Source: Cytophagales bacterium
GTDB lineage: Bacteria > Bacteroidota > Bacteroidia > Cytophagales > Spirosomataceae
Length of the DNA: 48,102 nucleotides
Assembly: GCA_004292855.1 (NCBI GenBank)
Contig: RDXN01000071.1
Span: 1 to 48,102 of the forward strand
Direction: 5' to 3'
Part shown: positions 17,891 through 26,297 of the stretch, one piece after another
Numbering within the stretch: the stretch's first letter is position 1
How the letters are laid out: every line of letters starts with the position of its first letter
Position numbers and translations under genes: made by a program
Notes under the pieces: model-generated
Seen by the model: the letters and a program-made list of their open reading frames with translations, nothing else
Told to the model about the DNA's origin: nothing
Database searches by the model: none

Positions 17891-20800
17891 CTACTGCCGC
17901 ACCACTTTCACGGTTTTGCTACGTGTGGGGGTGCTTACCTGTAACCAATATACGCCCGGCGCATGACCCAATTTAACCGTCCGGCGCAGGGTTTGGGGGG
18001 TGGGTTGGGCGGTTCCGGTACTCACGGGTTGCCCTTGTGCGTTGGTCACGCGGAGGTCGATACGCTCACCGGCGGGGTTGCCAATCAGCACCTCCACGGC
18101 GTCGGCGAGGGTGGGGTTGCCCAGGATGGTCACCTCCAGATCGCGCGCGGCTTCGAGGGTACCAATGCGGGCGGGGCGGCTACAAGCCTGTTTGAAATCG
18201 AACATGTAGACGGGACTTTGCACATTGCCCTGTTTGATGCGCAGGGGAAAGGGTTGCACGTCGGACGCGACATTGTTCACGGCCCGCACGAGGTCGGGGC
18301 CGTCCACACGCCGGACGCAGTTGGTGGGATCGGCGTTGCTCAGACCTACATTATTCGAGAAGTCAATTGCCTGACCGTTACCACCTTCGGCCAAAATACG
18401 GAACGAGCCGGTCGCGCAATTTACCTCCGCAACGCCCAGAATCCGCAAGGGTTGGTCCAGCGTAAACGCCGGACTGCCGCAAGACGTTGTGTTTATCGGC
18501 GGGACAGGTTGTTGAGCGCAATAATTTTTAAAATCAAATGTAAATGAATTGCTAACGGTGCTTCCCTGCAACACCCGAAGCTGGAATGGCTGCACATCGG
18601 AATTGGGGTTGTTGATGGCCCGTACGAGGTCGGGGCCGTCGACCATGCGTACGCAGTTGGTAGGGTCGGTGTTGCTCAGTCCTACGTTGCCCGCGTAGTT
18701 GATCGGTTGGCCGTTACCACCCCACGTTAACACCCGGAACGAACCCGTGGCACAGTTAACGTTAATTACGCCCATAATCATCAAGTTCTGCCCAAGCGTA
18801 AACGGTGGGCTGCCACAGGTAATAGCAACGGGGGGATTGCTGACGGGTACGCTCAGCTTGCTCAAATCGAACCGAGCCGACACGGGACGGTGGTCGGAGG
18901 TGGTGTTACTGCTATAGCCGCCTTCGATACCCACGGCAGGCACCTGCACGTTTACTGAGTTGGCGATGTACGCCGGATACAACTCGTTCGAGATCACGAT
19001 ATGGTCCAGAAAACTCCCCGACTCGAACGTTTGGCAACCTTGCTGCTCCAGCGAGGCCGTGAGCGTGCTGAAATTAGCCGGGTCGCTCACGAAGTTGCTG
19101 AACGACGAGGGGCTACCCGCTGCAATCGACGTAACGGCTCCATCATTAAAGTCGCCCGTGATGATGATATTGGCCGAAGGATAGTCCGATACAAGCTTGG
19201 CTTTCAGATCAACATAATCCTGCCGACGGCGGTTGTAATCGCCACTCGCGCTGCCCGATTTGGCGTGTAAACCAACCACGTGTACCCGGCGCGTGACGCC
19301 ATTGGTCGTCACGTCGGCCACGAACAGAAACGGCAACCGCCCCGACGACCAGTTATTGGTCGACAAGTTGGCCGGACCGTTAGGGCCGTAGCCATATTGG
19401 TCGGCCAGTAAGGCTTTGGTTTCGGCGGGGACGGGCGTAACGGTGCTGTTTTTGTAGACCACACACACTTTTTGGGCCAGCACCGTGGGCAAAAAAACGG
19501 GGTTATTGTCGCAATCGCCTTCCCAATAGTACGAGAATCGGTCACCACATTGAAGCGTGTAGCCGCCAATGCTCTGACTCACCACCCGCGACAGCCAGGC
19601 CGCATCGCTTACTTCTTGTAGCACATACATATCGGAGTTCAACCGCTCCAGAACGGTCTTCACGTTGCGGGCCTGCCGAGCTTCGTCGAAGGGGCCGAGG
19701 TCGTCGTAGGGGCGCGAGGTGGGCGAGACCGAACACGAAACGGTGCCGCCGTCGGCTCCGAAAAACTCCACGTTCCAGGTTGTCACGTCGAACGTTTGGG
19801 CGGGCGTAAGGTTAGTGGCATCGGTGCCTCCGCAAATCTGATCGGTGGGCATGGTGGCTCCCTGCACGTCGGTCAGCAGGCGGGGTTGGAGTTGAATCCC
19901 GTTCGCACCAGCCGTAGTGGCTCCCGACACAAACCGGTCCACAATGCCCGTGATGCTCGTGGGACCGCTCGGCTTGCCCGCCCCCGGCAATTCCGAGGTT
20001 CCGTTGATGCGTAAAATGCCGGGTGTAGATGCGCCCTGCGTGATGGCGTAGTTGGTCCCTCCGGCAAAGAAAGCACTCGCTGCACCACCCGTTGTGTTTC
20101 CTATCGTTGTGTTCTCTACCCGTACTAACTGTCCCTGAAAATTCGCCAGTTGGTCGAGCGAAACAAGCGGGGGTTCGGGTACAGACCGGCCTGCTGCCGC
20201 GTTGATCGAGAACGACAACACGCTGCCCAGTTCGGTCAGGCCGCTGAAAATCGTGACGGGGCCAGTGAGCGTAACGAGGTCGCCCAACTGCACCTGCGCC
20301 GAGTAATCGGGGCCGCTCGACGGGCTGAACACGGCAATACCGCCCGTAGCATCCTGCACGTAAAAAATCCGGCTCCCCACATAGATCGTGCTTGTTACGC
20401 GCCCCTGAACCGTGACCGATTGCCCCGCTAATCCACGGGCCGTACTGATGGCAATCGGACCAGTTACGGTCGAGTTTACAACCCCGCTCACGGCTACATT
20501 GGCCGACAGCGACCCGCTCACATTGCTGATCGTTCCCGACACCGAACCAGCCGGGGCCGACCCACTAACCCGCACAAAAACAACCGATTGTGTCGTGGCG
20601 ACCGGAACCGTCAGCGACGGCCCGAAGCTCCCGCCCGAACTCGCGGCCACTTCCAGATTGGCCGATGCCGACACCGTAACGTCGCCCGTCAGGCCCGACG
20701 CCGTGAGCGTGTAAGTCCGTTCGGCAGAGGGGGTGCCCTGCGTGGTGGTCAGGCCGGTGATGGTCGTGGGCGTTGCAACAAGGCTTGGCCCGGTGGTGGC

Positions 20801-21547
20801 GTTGCCGCCTGTGACCGAGGCCCAGGTGGTGCCCACGCGCAGGTAATCCACACGCAGGGTGGGCGCGTTGGCGGCTGTCCCTTGCCGCAGGGCCACAGTG
20901 CCCACGGTGGTGAGGTCGGTTGCGGTGGACGACTGTGTGAGCGTGGCCGTAGGTTCGGTTTGGCCCAGGGCGGGTTCCACAAACAGGTTGGATACGTCGT
21001 TGGCCGTACCCGACACGAGCGTGTATTTCAATACGATCAGATACGTGGTGTTGAGACTGTAAACCGTTGCGCCGTAGGTGGGCGTCTCGTTGCCTTTTGT
21101 CAGGCCCAATTGAAAGCCGCCCGTCGTGCTGCGGACAAACACCCGGTTGTTGAACGTGCTGCCGATAGTGGCCCCGCCGAGATGAAAAAAGTAATCGCCC
21201 GCAGCCTGTGCCACCGACACGTTGACGAGCATCGACGCGTACACGCTGCCGCTATTGACGGTCGTCGAGAGGGCGCGGTTTACATCCTCGCCCGACGTCG
21301 TGAGGGCTACCGAGCCACCCGTTGTGGGCAATCCAACATAGACCAGATTGGGTGCCGAAGCCTGAATGGAATTGGTACCCGCACCACTGTGAGCGGCCCA
21401 CCCCTGCGTGGTGAGCGCGTAAGGGGGCGAAACCGCCGAAAAGTCGTCGGTGAGCAGGGGCGTTTGCGCCAGGCTCAGAGTTGCCGTAAGCAGTAGCCAA
21501 AGGCAACTGACGACCAAGTGTCGCATGAAGTGTACTCGTTTTCTCAT
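17891..21547 (-). CDS. Secreted EEP-family nuclease/phosphatase with T9SS tail
   Basis: A 1218-residue protein. A signal peptide (HLVVSCLWLLLTATLSLAQ) leads to a beta-sandwich region resembling LamG (about 30-245), an Ig-like linker, an OB-type domain (about 350-470; VTVQGRVTST, RIFYVQDATGGI) and an endonuclease/exonuclease/phosphatase domain (about 585-890). That domain shows TTWNVEFFG, MYVLQEVSD, HVVGLHAKSGS, ITGDFND and TSDHRPVSARF, which include the metal-binding Glu, the Asp-Asn pair and the terminal Asp-His. Two tandem copies of a roughly 99-residue four-Cys module follow, then a T9SS type A tail from about 1135. Substrate is probably extracellular nucleic acid, but a phosphodiester lipid or nucleotide is possible. 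ATG 21526 (MRHLVVS) is an alternative start. It ends in a strong terminator and is divergent from the histidine kinase. Confidence 0.87.
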   Translation of the reverse strand: MRKRVHFMRHLVVSCLWLLLTATLSLAQTPLLTDDFSAVSPPYALTTQGWAAHSGAGTNSIQASAPNLVYVGLPTTGGSVALTTSGEDVNRALSTTVNSGSVYASMLVNVSVAQAAGDYFFHLGGATIGSTFNNRVFVRSTTGGFQLGLTKGNETPTYGATVYSLNTTYLIVLKYTLVSGTANDVSNLFVEPALGQTEPTATLTQSSTATDLTTVGTVALRQGTAANAPTLRVDYLRVGTTWASVTGGNATTGPSLVATPTTITGLTTTQGTPSAERTYTLTASGLTGDVTVSASANLEVAASSGGSFGPSLTVPVATTQSVVFVRVSGSAPAGSVSGTISNVSGSLSANVAVSGVVNSTVTGPIAISTARGLAGQSVTVQGRVTSTIYVGSRIFYVQDATGGIAVFSPSSGPDYSAQVQLGDLVTLTGPVTIFSGLTELGSVLSFSINAAAGRSVPEPPLVSLDQLANFQGQLVRVENTTIGNTTGGAASAFFAGGTNYAITQGASTPGILRINGTSELPGAGKPSGPTSITGIVDRFVSGATTAGANGIQLQPRLLTDVQGATMPTDQICGGTDATNLTPAQTFDVTTWNVEFFGADGGTVSCSVSPTSRPYDDLGPFDEARQARNVKTVLERLNSDMYVLQEVSDAAWLSRVVSQSIGGYTLQCGDRFSYYWEGDCDNNPVFLPTVLAQKVCVVYKNSTVTPVPAETKALLADQYGYGPNGPANLSTNNWSSGRLPFLFVADVTTNGVTRRVHVVGLHAKSGSASGDYNRRRQDYVDLKAKLVSDYPSANIIITGDFNDGAVTSIAAGSPSSFSNFVSDPANFSTLTASLEQQGCQTFESGSFLDHIVISNELYPAYIANSVNVQVPAVGIEGGYSSNTTSDHRPVSARFDLSKLSVPVSNPPVAITCGSPPFTLGQNLMIMGVINVNCATGSFRVLTWGGNGQPINYAGNVGLSNTDPTNCVRMVDGPDLVRAINNPNSDVQPFQLRVLQGSTVSNSFTFDFKNYCAQQPVPPINTTSCGSPAFTLDQPLRILGVAEVNCATGSFRILAEGGNGQAIDFSNNVGLSNADPTNCVRRVDGPDLVRAVNNVASDVQPFPLRIKQGNVQSPVYMFDFKQACSRPARIGTLEAARDLEVTILGNPTLADAVEVLIGNPAGERIDLRVTNAQGQPVSTGTAQPTPQTLRRTVKLGHAPGVYWLQVSTPTRSKTVKVVRQ
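18190..18822 (-). repeat. Tandem pair of about 99-residue four-Cys modules
   Basis: Two adjacent coding units, each from CGSP to a closing Cys, share NCATGSFR, GLSN(T/A)DPTNCVR, VDGPDLVRA and SDVQPF. Each has four Cys at matching positions. I do not recognise the domain. The boundaries are approximate. Confidence 0.75.
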
Positions 21548-21570
21548 GAGTCTTATCAGAAATTACAAGG

Positions 21571-21578
21571 CAAAACTA
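21571..21578 (-). promoter_or_regulatory. TAnnTTTG promoter element for the T9SS nuclease gene
   Basis: TAGTTTTG on the minus strand lies 23 bases before ATG 21547. It is one of two divergent -7 elements in the 175-bp gap shared with the kinase gene. No -33 box at normal spacing is seen. Confidence 0.5.
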
Positions 21579-21672
21579 CACTCTGATACGGACAAAGTTG
21601 TTATGAAATCAGCATGTTCGGATTTTTACATATAGGCTTAAAAGACTAAACTTAAATCGACAACATTAACCG

Positions 21673-21680
21673 TACTTTTG
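21673..21680 (+). promoter_or_regulatory. TAnnTTTG promoter element for the histidine kinase
   Basis: TACTTTTG lies 42 bases before ATG 21723. The surrounding DNA is AT-rich, unlike the coding sequence on either side. Confidence 0.5.
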
Positions 21681-21722
21681 TAATTTGCGAGCAAGCTTCC
21701 CACGGTTCGCTTGTTTCTATCC

Positions 21723-23264
21723 ATGAATAGTATCTCTCCCGACTACCTACAAACCTTGCTGGATTTTTCGCAAACGGGTATTGGCGTATTCAGCCCTATT
21801 CTGGACGCATCGGGTCAATTGACCGACTTCCGTTTTAAAGCCGCAAACCGCATGTTGGCGTCGATGGTGGGACAAACACCCGACACCGTGCGCGACGCGC
21901 CCCTGTCGGACTGGCTCAAACGGCACAAGACGCCCGACACGCTCGATCAGTTCAGGCAGGCTTTTGTTAGCAACGAGGCCCGGCGGTTTGAGATCAACGA
22001 CATCGTTGATGGGTTCGATGTGTGGTTCGACGTGCAGTGTGCGCGACAGCTCGACGATCTGATGGTAACCTTTACCGACATTACACCCCTAAAACAGGCG
22101 CAACAGGCAGTCGAGTGGCAATCGGCCCAAAACCGCAGCGGGGCCGAACTGCTCAATGGCATTCTCGACAGTTCGGATAGTGGCATTATGGCTTTTGAGG
22201 CCATTCGTGATTACCAAACCAATGAGATTGTCGATTTCCGGTTTCTGATGGCCAATCAGGCCTGCGAGGCCATTATTGGGCGGCCCATCAAGCAAACGGT
22301 TGGCAAAAGCCTGCTGCGGGTGTTTCCGGGCAATGTTGAATCCGGGCTGTTCGATGGCTACAAGCGAACCACCGAAACCGGCGAGCCATTCCGAACCGAG
22401 ACCTACTACAACTACGACGGGCTGGATTTCTGGCTCACCATCTCGGCCCAAAAGCACGGCGACGGTTTTGTGGTGACCTTCAATGACATTTCGGTGTTCA
22501 GGCGGTTGCAGCAACAACTCGAAAACTCGGTGGCCGATCTTCAACGCTCCAACGAAAGCCTGCAACAGTTTGCCTACGTGGCCTCGCACGATTTGCAGGA
22601 GCCACTCCGTAAAATTCAGGCCTTTGGCGATATGCTCAAGACCATGTATGCCGAACAGCTCGGCGATGGGGCCGACATGATTGGTCGGATGCAGGCGTCG
22701 GCGGGGCGCATGTCGAACCTGATTCGCGACCTGTTAGCCTACTCGCGCCTGACCAATCAGCCCGTACCGAGCGGCCCGGTGAGCCTCCCGAACGTACTCG
22801 CGCTGGTTCTCGACGATCTGGAACTGACCATTGGCGAAACGAGGGCCACCGTGACTGGCACCAACACCCTCCCTACCCTACCCGGCGACGGATTCCAACT
22901 GCATCAACTGTTTCAGAACCTTCTCTCAAACGCGCTTAAGTTTCGGCAAGAGGGCCGTTCGCCCCTCATCGCCCTCTCGGTTCGGCCCGTTGCCCACGCC
23001 GACCTCCCCCCCGACGTGAAACCCCTCCGTCGGGCAGCGGCTTACCACGCCATCTCGGTTTCAGACAACGGTATTGGGTTTGATGAACGCTACCGCGAAC
23101 GTATTTTCCAGGTCTTCCAACGACTCCACGGCAAGCAGGAGTACATGGGTACGGGCATCGGCCTCGCCATCGTGCAGCGCGTTGCCGACAACCACGGCGG
23201 GGCCGTCATGGCCACCAGTCAACTGGGTGAGGGGGCCACGTTTACGGTGTATTTACCGGGGTGA
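21723..23264 (+). CDS. PAS-PAS sensor histidine kinase
   Basis: A 513-residue soluble kinase with no signal peptide or membrane segment. Two PAS domains (about 10-125 and 140-260) sense an unknown signal. A HisKA domain carries the phospho-acceptor His289 in ASHDLQEPLRKI, the form common in phytochrome-like kinases. The HATPase domain shows the N box (FQNLLSNALKFR), G1 (DNGIGFD), F box (IFQVFQRLH) and G2 (GTGIGLAIV). All catalytic boxes are intact. No receiver domain is attached and no response regulator lies nearby, so it is an orphan. I chose ATG 21723 over the TTG four codons earlier. Confidence 0.92.
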   Translation: MNSISPDYLQTLLDFSQTGIGVFSPILDASGQLTDFRFKAANRMLASMVGQTPDTVRDAPLSDWLKRHKTPDTLDQFRQAFVSNEARRFEINDIVDGFDVWFDVQCARQLDDLMVTFTDITPLKQAQQAVEWQSAQNRSGAELLNGILDSSDSGIMAFEAIRDYQTNEIVDFRFLMANQACEAIIGRPIKQTVGKSLLRVFPGNVESGLFDGYKRTTETGEPFRTETYYNYDGLDFWLTISAQKHGDGFVVTFNDISVFRRLQQQLENSVADLQRSNESLQQFAYVASHDLQEPLRKIQAFGDMLKTMYAEQLGDGADMIGRMQASAGRMSNLIRDLLAYSRLTNQPVPSGPVSLPNVLALVLDDLELTIGETRATVTGTNTLPTLPGDGFQLHQLFQNLLSNALKFRQEGRSPLIALSVRPVAHADLPPDVKPLRRAAAYHAISVSDNGIGFDERYRERIFQVFQRLHGKQEYMGTGIGLAIVQRVADNHGGAVMATSQLGEGATFTVYLPG

Positions 23265-23290
23265 GGTTGGGGGGTTCCATTGCCTTCGGC

Positions 23291-23378
23291 GTTTCAGGTT
23301 TCAATGCTTGGCTGTTTCAACATATAGTTCAGAAACAACCAAACAAAAGCCATTGAAAAGGCTAATGAAACCTGAAAC
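23291..23378. terminator. Imperfect inverted repeat between convergent genes
   Basis: A 13-bp inverted repeat (gtttcaggtttca at 23291-23303 and its complement at 23366-23378) encloses shorter gaaac/gtttc pairs in the 129-bp gap where the kinase and a permease gene converge. It may act as a weak two-way terminator. Confidence 0.35.
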
Positions 23379-23393
23379 AGCGTAGCGTTGAAA

Positions 23394-25817
23394 CTACAAA
23401 TCCTTCAAACTATTGACTGGGTTTGCCAGAGCGGCCCGGATGCTCTGAACAGAGACGGTAAGCAACGTTAGGAGCAACACAAAGCCCCCCGCTAGCGCGA
23501 ACACCCACCAGTTGATGTCGATTTTGTAAGCAAAATCGGCAAGCCAGCGGTTCATGACGTACCAGGCGATGGGAAGGGCTAATCCGATCCCGAGCAGTAC
23601 AATCCTGGCAAAGTCGCGGGATAGCAACAGGATCAAGTTGGACACGGTAGCTCCGAGCACCTTGCGAATACCAATCTCTTTAGTCCGCGACCGAGCCATG
23701 AACGTAGCCAACCCGAACAGGCCCATACAGGCAATAAACAAGGCAAAGCTGGTAAAGAACCCGAACAAGGTGGAAAGCTGAACCTCCGTTTTGTAAAGGT
23801 CATTGAAGGCCTGATCGAGGAAGTAATACTCGAACGGCTTTTCGGGTCGGAACGCGTTATAGGCGTCCCCAACCTGTGCTACAACGCCCGGCAGGTCGGC
23901 CCCCGGCGCAATGCGAATGTATAGACTCCCGCCCTGCGTGGCCATCGCCCGGGCGGTATCGGATGCAACAAACAGGGCCAGCGGATTATCGAAATTATTG
24001 ACGCTCGATGCGGCAAAGTCGCGCATGACACCCACTACCCGACGCGGATTGTCGCCAAACTTAAGCGGTTTATCGGCGTGAGTTTTGTTTAAACCAAGTT
24101 GGCGAATGGCCGTTTCGTTCAAAACGATGGTGCTGGGTGCAGTCAGTTCATCCGGGGCGGGTTTCTGCACCCACGGAATGTTCATGGTCTCCACAAACTG
24201 ATCGTCGACCGACAGCACATGCAGTGAAACCTCTTTCCCGTTGGCGGGCGATTTTATGAAGAACATATTTGTGCCATCGCGATACAGCCCCAGCGAAGCC
24301 GCCGAAACGCGCTCTACACCCGGCAACTGCCGGAGTTGAGTCTTAAGCGGTACATAGGCGTTAGCCAGTGAAGCATCGAGCGGAACAATAAGCATTCGGT
24401 CTTTTTGCAAACCCAATTGTCGGTTTTGCAAGTGGCCGGCCTGCTGATAAATGAGCAAACTACAAGCCATCAGCCCCACCGAGACGGCTACCTGTACCAC
24501 GGTCAGCCCCTGCCGAATGCGTATGCCACCCGCGAGTTTGGTGAGATTACCCTTGAGAACTGAGACCGGACTAAACGACGATAGCAACAGAGCCGGGTAA
24601 CTGCCCGCCACCAGCACACACAGCACGAATAAGCCAACGGCCAGCCCCAAAAACGTGGGACCAAATACATAGTCGGCATCGATAGTGAGGTCAAAAAACT
24701 GCGTGAAAAGGGGGCGTAGCACCTGCACCAACATTAGTGCCAATGCAAATCCTACCAGCGTGACCAGCAGTGACTCGCCGTAGAACTGCCCTGCCAGCTC
24801 GCTTCGGGCAGCACCCATCACCTTCCGAACGCCCACTTCTCGCGCCCGGTCGACGGCCCGCGCCGTGGTCAGGCTCATATAATTGATGAGGGCTAGCAGC
24901 AAAACCAGACCGGCAATAATCAGAAACAACGTCAGGTACGAAGCCGACCCCCCACCGTCGAAATTCATACCCAAATGCACACCCGTAAGCGGGTCGATTT
25001 TGAAGGTATTCCCCTCTGTTTTACTCCCTGCTGCTATGAGGAGTTTAGGCAGGGTTTTGAACAGAGCGGGCAGTTGAGCCGGATCACGCAGAAGCAAATA
25101 GGTTCTGTAACTGCCGAACTGCATTTTTGGGTCATTCAACGTCGCGCCTGTCTCGCTCATGGTCGCATTCTCAAGCCGCTGAATGGCCGGATGGCTTGCC
25201 ATTGACCCCACAAAGTCGAATTGCAGGGTTGAGTTAGAAGGTGGGTTCTTGAGAACGCCCGTCACCTCAAAATCGAGCTTATTCTGATAGCGTATAGTTT
25301 TACCAACCGGGTTTTCGCGGCCAAAATACCGCTCGGCCATTCGCTCGGTGAGCAACACCGTCAGCGGGCGGGTAAGGGCTATTTTGGCATCCACTCCGGC
25401 ATACCGACCTTCGAGCAACGGAAACGAAAACACGGTTAAAAAGGAGGGGTCTGCCAGTACGAATTTGTCTTCGTGAAATTTGCGCGTCGGATTAGTTTTG
25501 ATCACCACGTTACCCATATCAGGCAGCACTCTAACGAAGTCTTCGACCCACACAGCCCCGGCCTTCAACCCCGGCCCAAAGCCCGCTGATGTCCGGTCCG
25601 TGTTGATCTCCTGCTCGCCGAATTTCATCGTGCCCCAAACCCGATAAATTCGGTCGGCGTTGGTGTGGAAACGGTCGTAGGTGCGTTCGTGCGAGACGAA
25701 CAACACAATGAGCAGGCTCACGGCTAAACCAACAGTGAGACCCAGAATCGTAATGGTCGAAAACAGCCGGTTTCGCCACAGGTTGCGCAGGGCGATTTTG
25801 AGATACGAGCGGAGCAT
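23394..25817 (-). CDS. FtsX/MacB-type ABC transporter permease
   Basis: An 807-residue protein with the Bacteroidota double-module layout: a first membrane helix (TITILGLTVGLAVSLLIVLF), a periplasmic MacB-type domain (about 45-280), an FtsX helix bundle with RAREVGVRKVMGA (about 290-430), a second periplasmic domain (about 440-680), and a second FtsX bundle with RTKEIGIRKVLGA (about 690-807). Such permeases work with a LolD/MacB-type ATPase in mechanotransmission or lipoprotein or peptide export. No ATPase gene is present in the window. The paralogue is immediately upstream, across the small Uma2-like gene. Confidence 0.9.
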   Translation of the reverse strand: MLRSYLKIALRNLWRNRLFSTITILGLTVGLAVSLLIVLFVSHERTYDRFHTNADRIYRVWGTMKFGEQEINTDRTSAGFGPGLKAGAVWVEDFVRVLPDMGNVVIKTNPTRKFHEDKFVLADPSFLTVFSFPLLEGRYAGVDAKIALTRPLTVLLTERMAERYFGRENPVGKTIRYQNKLDFEVTGVLKNPPSNSTLQFDFVGSMASHPAIQRLENATMSETGATLNDPKMQFGSYRTYLLLRDPAQLPALFKTLPKLLIAAGSKTEGNTFKIDPLTGVHLGMNFDGGGSASYLTLFLIIAGLVLLLALINYMSLTTARAVDRAREVGVRKVMGAARSELAGQFYGESLLVTLVGFALALMLVQVLRPLFTQFFDLTIDADYVFGPTFLGLAVGLFVLCVLVAGSYPALLLSSFSPVSVLKGNLTKLAGGIRIRQGLTVVQVAVSVGLMACSLLIYQQAGHLQNRQLGLQKDRMLIVPLDASLANAYVPLKTQLRQLPGVERVSAASLGLYRDGTNMFFIKSPANGKEVSLHVLSVDDQFVETMNIPWVQKPAPDELTAPSTIVLNETAIRQLGLNKTHADKPLKFGDNPRRVVGVMRDFAASSVNNFDNPLALFVASDTARAMATQGGSLYIRIAPGADLPGVVAQVGDAYNAFRPEKPFEYYFLDQAFNDLYKTEVQLSTLFGFFTSFALFIACMGLFGLATFMARSRTKEIGIRKVLGATVSNLILLLSRDFARIVLLGIGLALPIAWYVMNRWLADFAYKIDINWWVFALAGGFVLLLTLLTVSVQSIRAALANPVNSLKDL
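25741..25817 (-). repeat. 77-bp near-identical 5' end of permease gene, copy 1
   Basis: 74 of 77 bases match 28585-28661, the start of the second permease gene. The encoded start, YLKIALRNLWRNR and onward, is the same in both. Confidence 0.9.
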
Positions 25818-25834
25818 AATGGTTCAGAAATGGT

Positions 25835-25842
25835 TATCTTTG
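25835..25842 (+). promoter_or_regulatory. TAnnTTTG promoter element for the Uma2-like gene
   Basis: TATCTTTG ends 18 bases before ATG 25861. If it is the promoter, the upstream in-frame ATG at 25819 would not be in the transcript, which decides the start of the next gene. Confidence 0.55.
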
Positions 25843-25860
25843 AAAAAAACAAATGTTGAC

Positions 25861-26295
25861 ATGCAGGGTATGAATTTGCCGTATGTGGCCGAAGAGATGA
25901 GCGTTTATGGCCCCAAAGCTCATCAGCGCGTTATTTCAAAACTCAATTCTGGTTTGGGGCCACTTTATTACGAGCGAAAAAAACTGCATCTGGAACCTCT
26001 ACCCGAAACGATGCTCAATGAAGGTGAAGCTTCGCCCGTGCCCGATTTGATTCTCTACGACAATGAGTCACGGCAGACGCCCATCATTATTGAGGTTTGC
26101 CACACAGACGGCCTACGCAAAGACCTCCGCAAGGTTATCAAGTTAGTTGACGATGACGAATACGGCATTCAGGAAGCCTTTGTATATGACTATGTTGCTC
26201 TGAATTGGTATCGGTATCGCAAAGGCGATGGCGGCCTAACCGAATCGTCGTCTTACTCGGTATTGTTGCGCATGGATTTAAACGGGTTTTTGTGA
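25861..26295 (+). CDS. Uma2-family (DUF820) PD-(D/E)XK nuclease-like protein
   Basis: A 144-residue protein that fits the Uma2/DUF820 pattern: an N-terminal HQRVISKLNSGL helix, LEPLPET, then the core PDLILYD, PIIIEV and a later basic helix KDLRKVIKLVDDDEYGI, ending with a strand (EAFVYDYVALNWYRY). The family has a restriction-endonuclease fold, but its job is unproven; members are many in Cyanobacteria and some Bacteroidota. The PD and E of the core are present, while the usual E-x-K is replaced by EVCH, so activity is uncertain. It sits alone on the plus strand between two minus-strand permease genes, with its start 43 bp from one of theirs and its stop two bases before the end of the other. 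Confidence 0.6.
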   Translation: MQGMNLPYVAEEMSVYGPKAHQRVISKLNSGLGPLYYERKKLHLEPLPETMLNEGEASPVPDLILYDNESRQTPIIIEVCHTDGLRKDLRKVIKLVDDDEYGIQEAFVYDYVALNWYRYRKGDGGLTESSSYSVLLRMDLNGFL

Positions 26296-26297
26296 GA

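Noticed and set aside
25681-25860. The upstream extension of the Uma2-like reading frame
   Set aside because: The frame stays open back to 25681 only because it is antisense to the 5' end of the permease gene; a promoter element at 25835-25842 lies within it.
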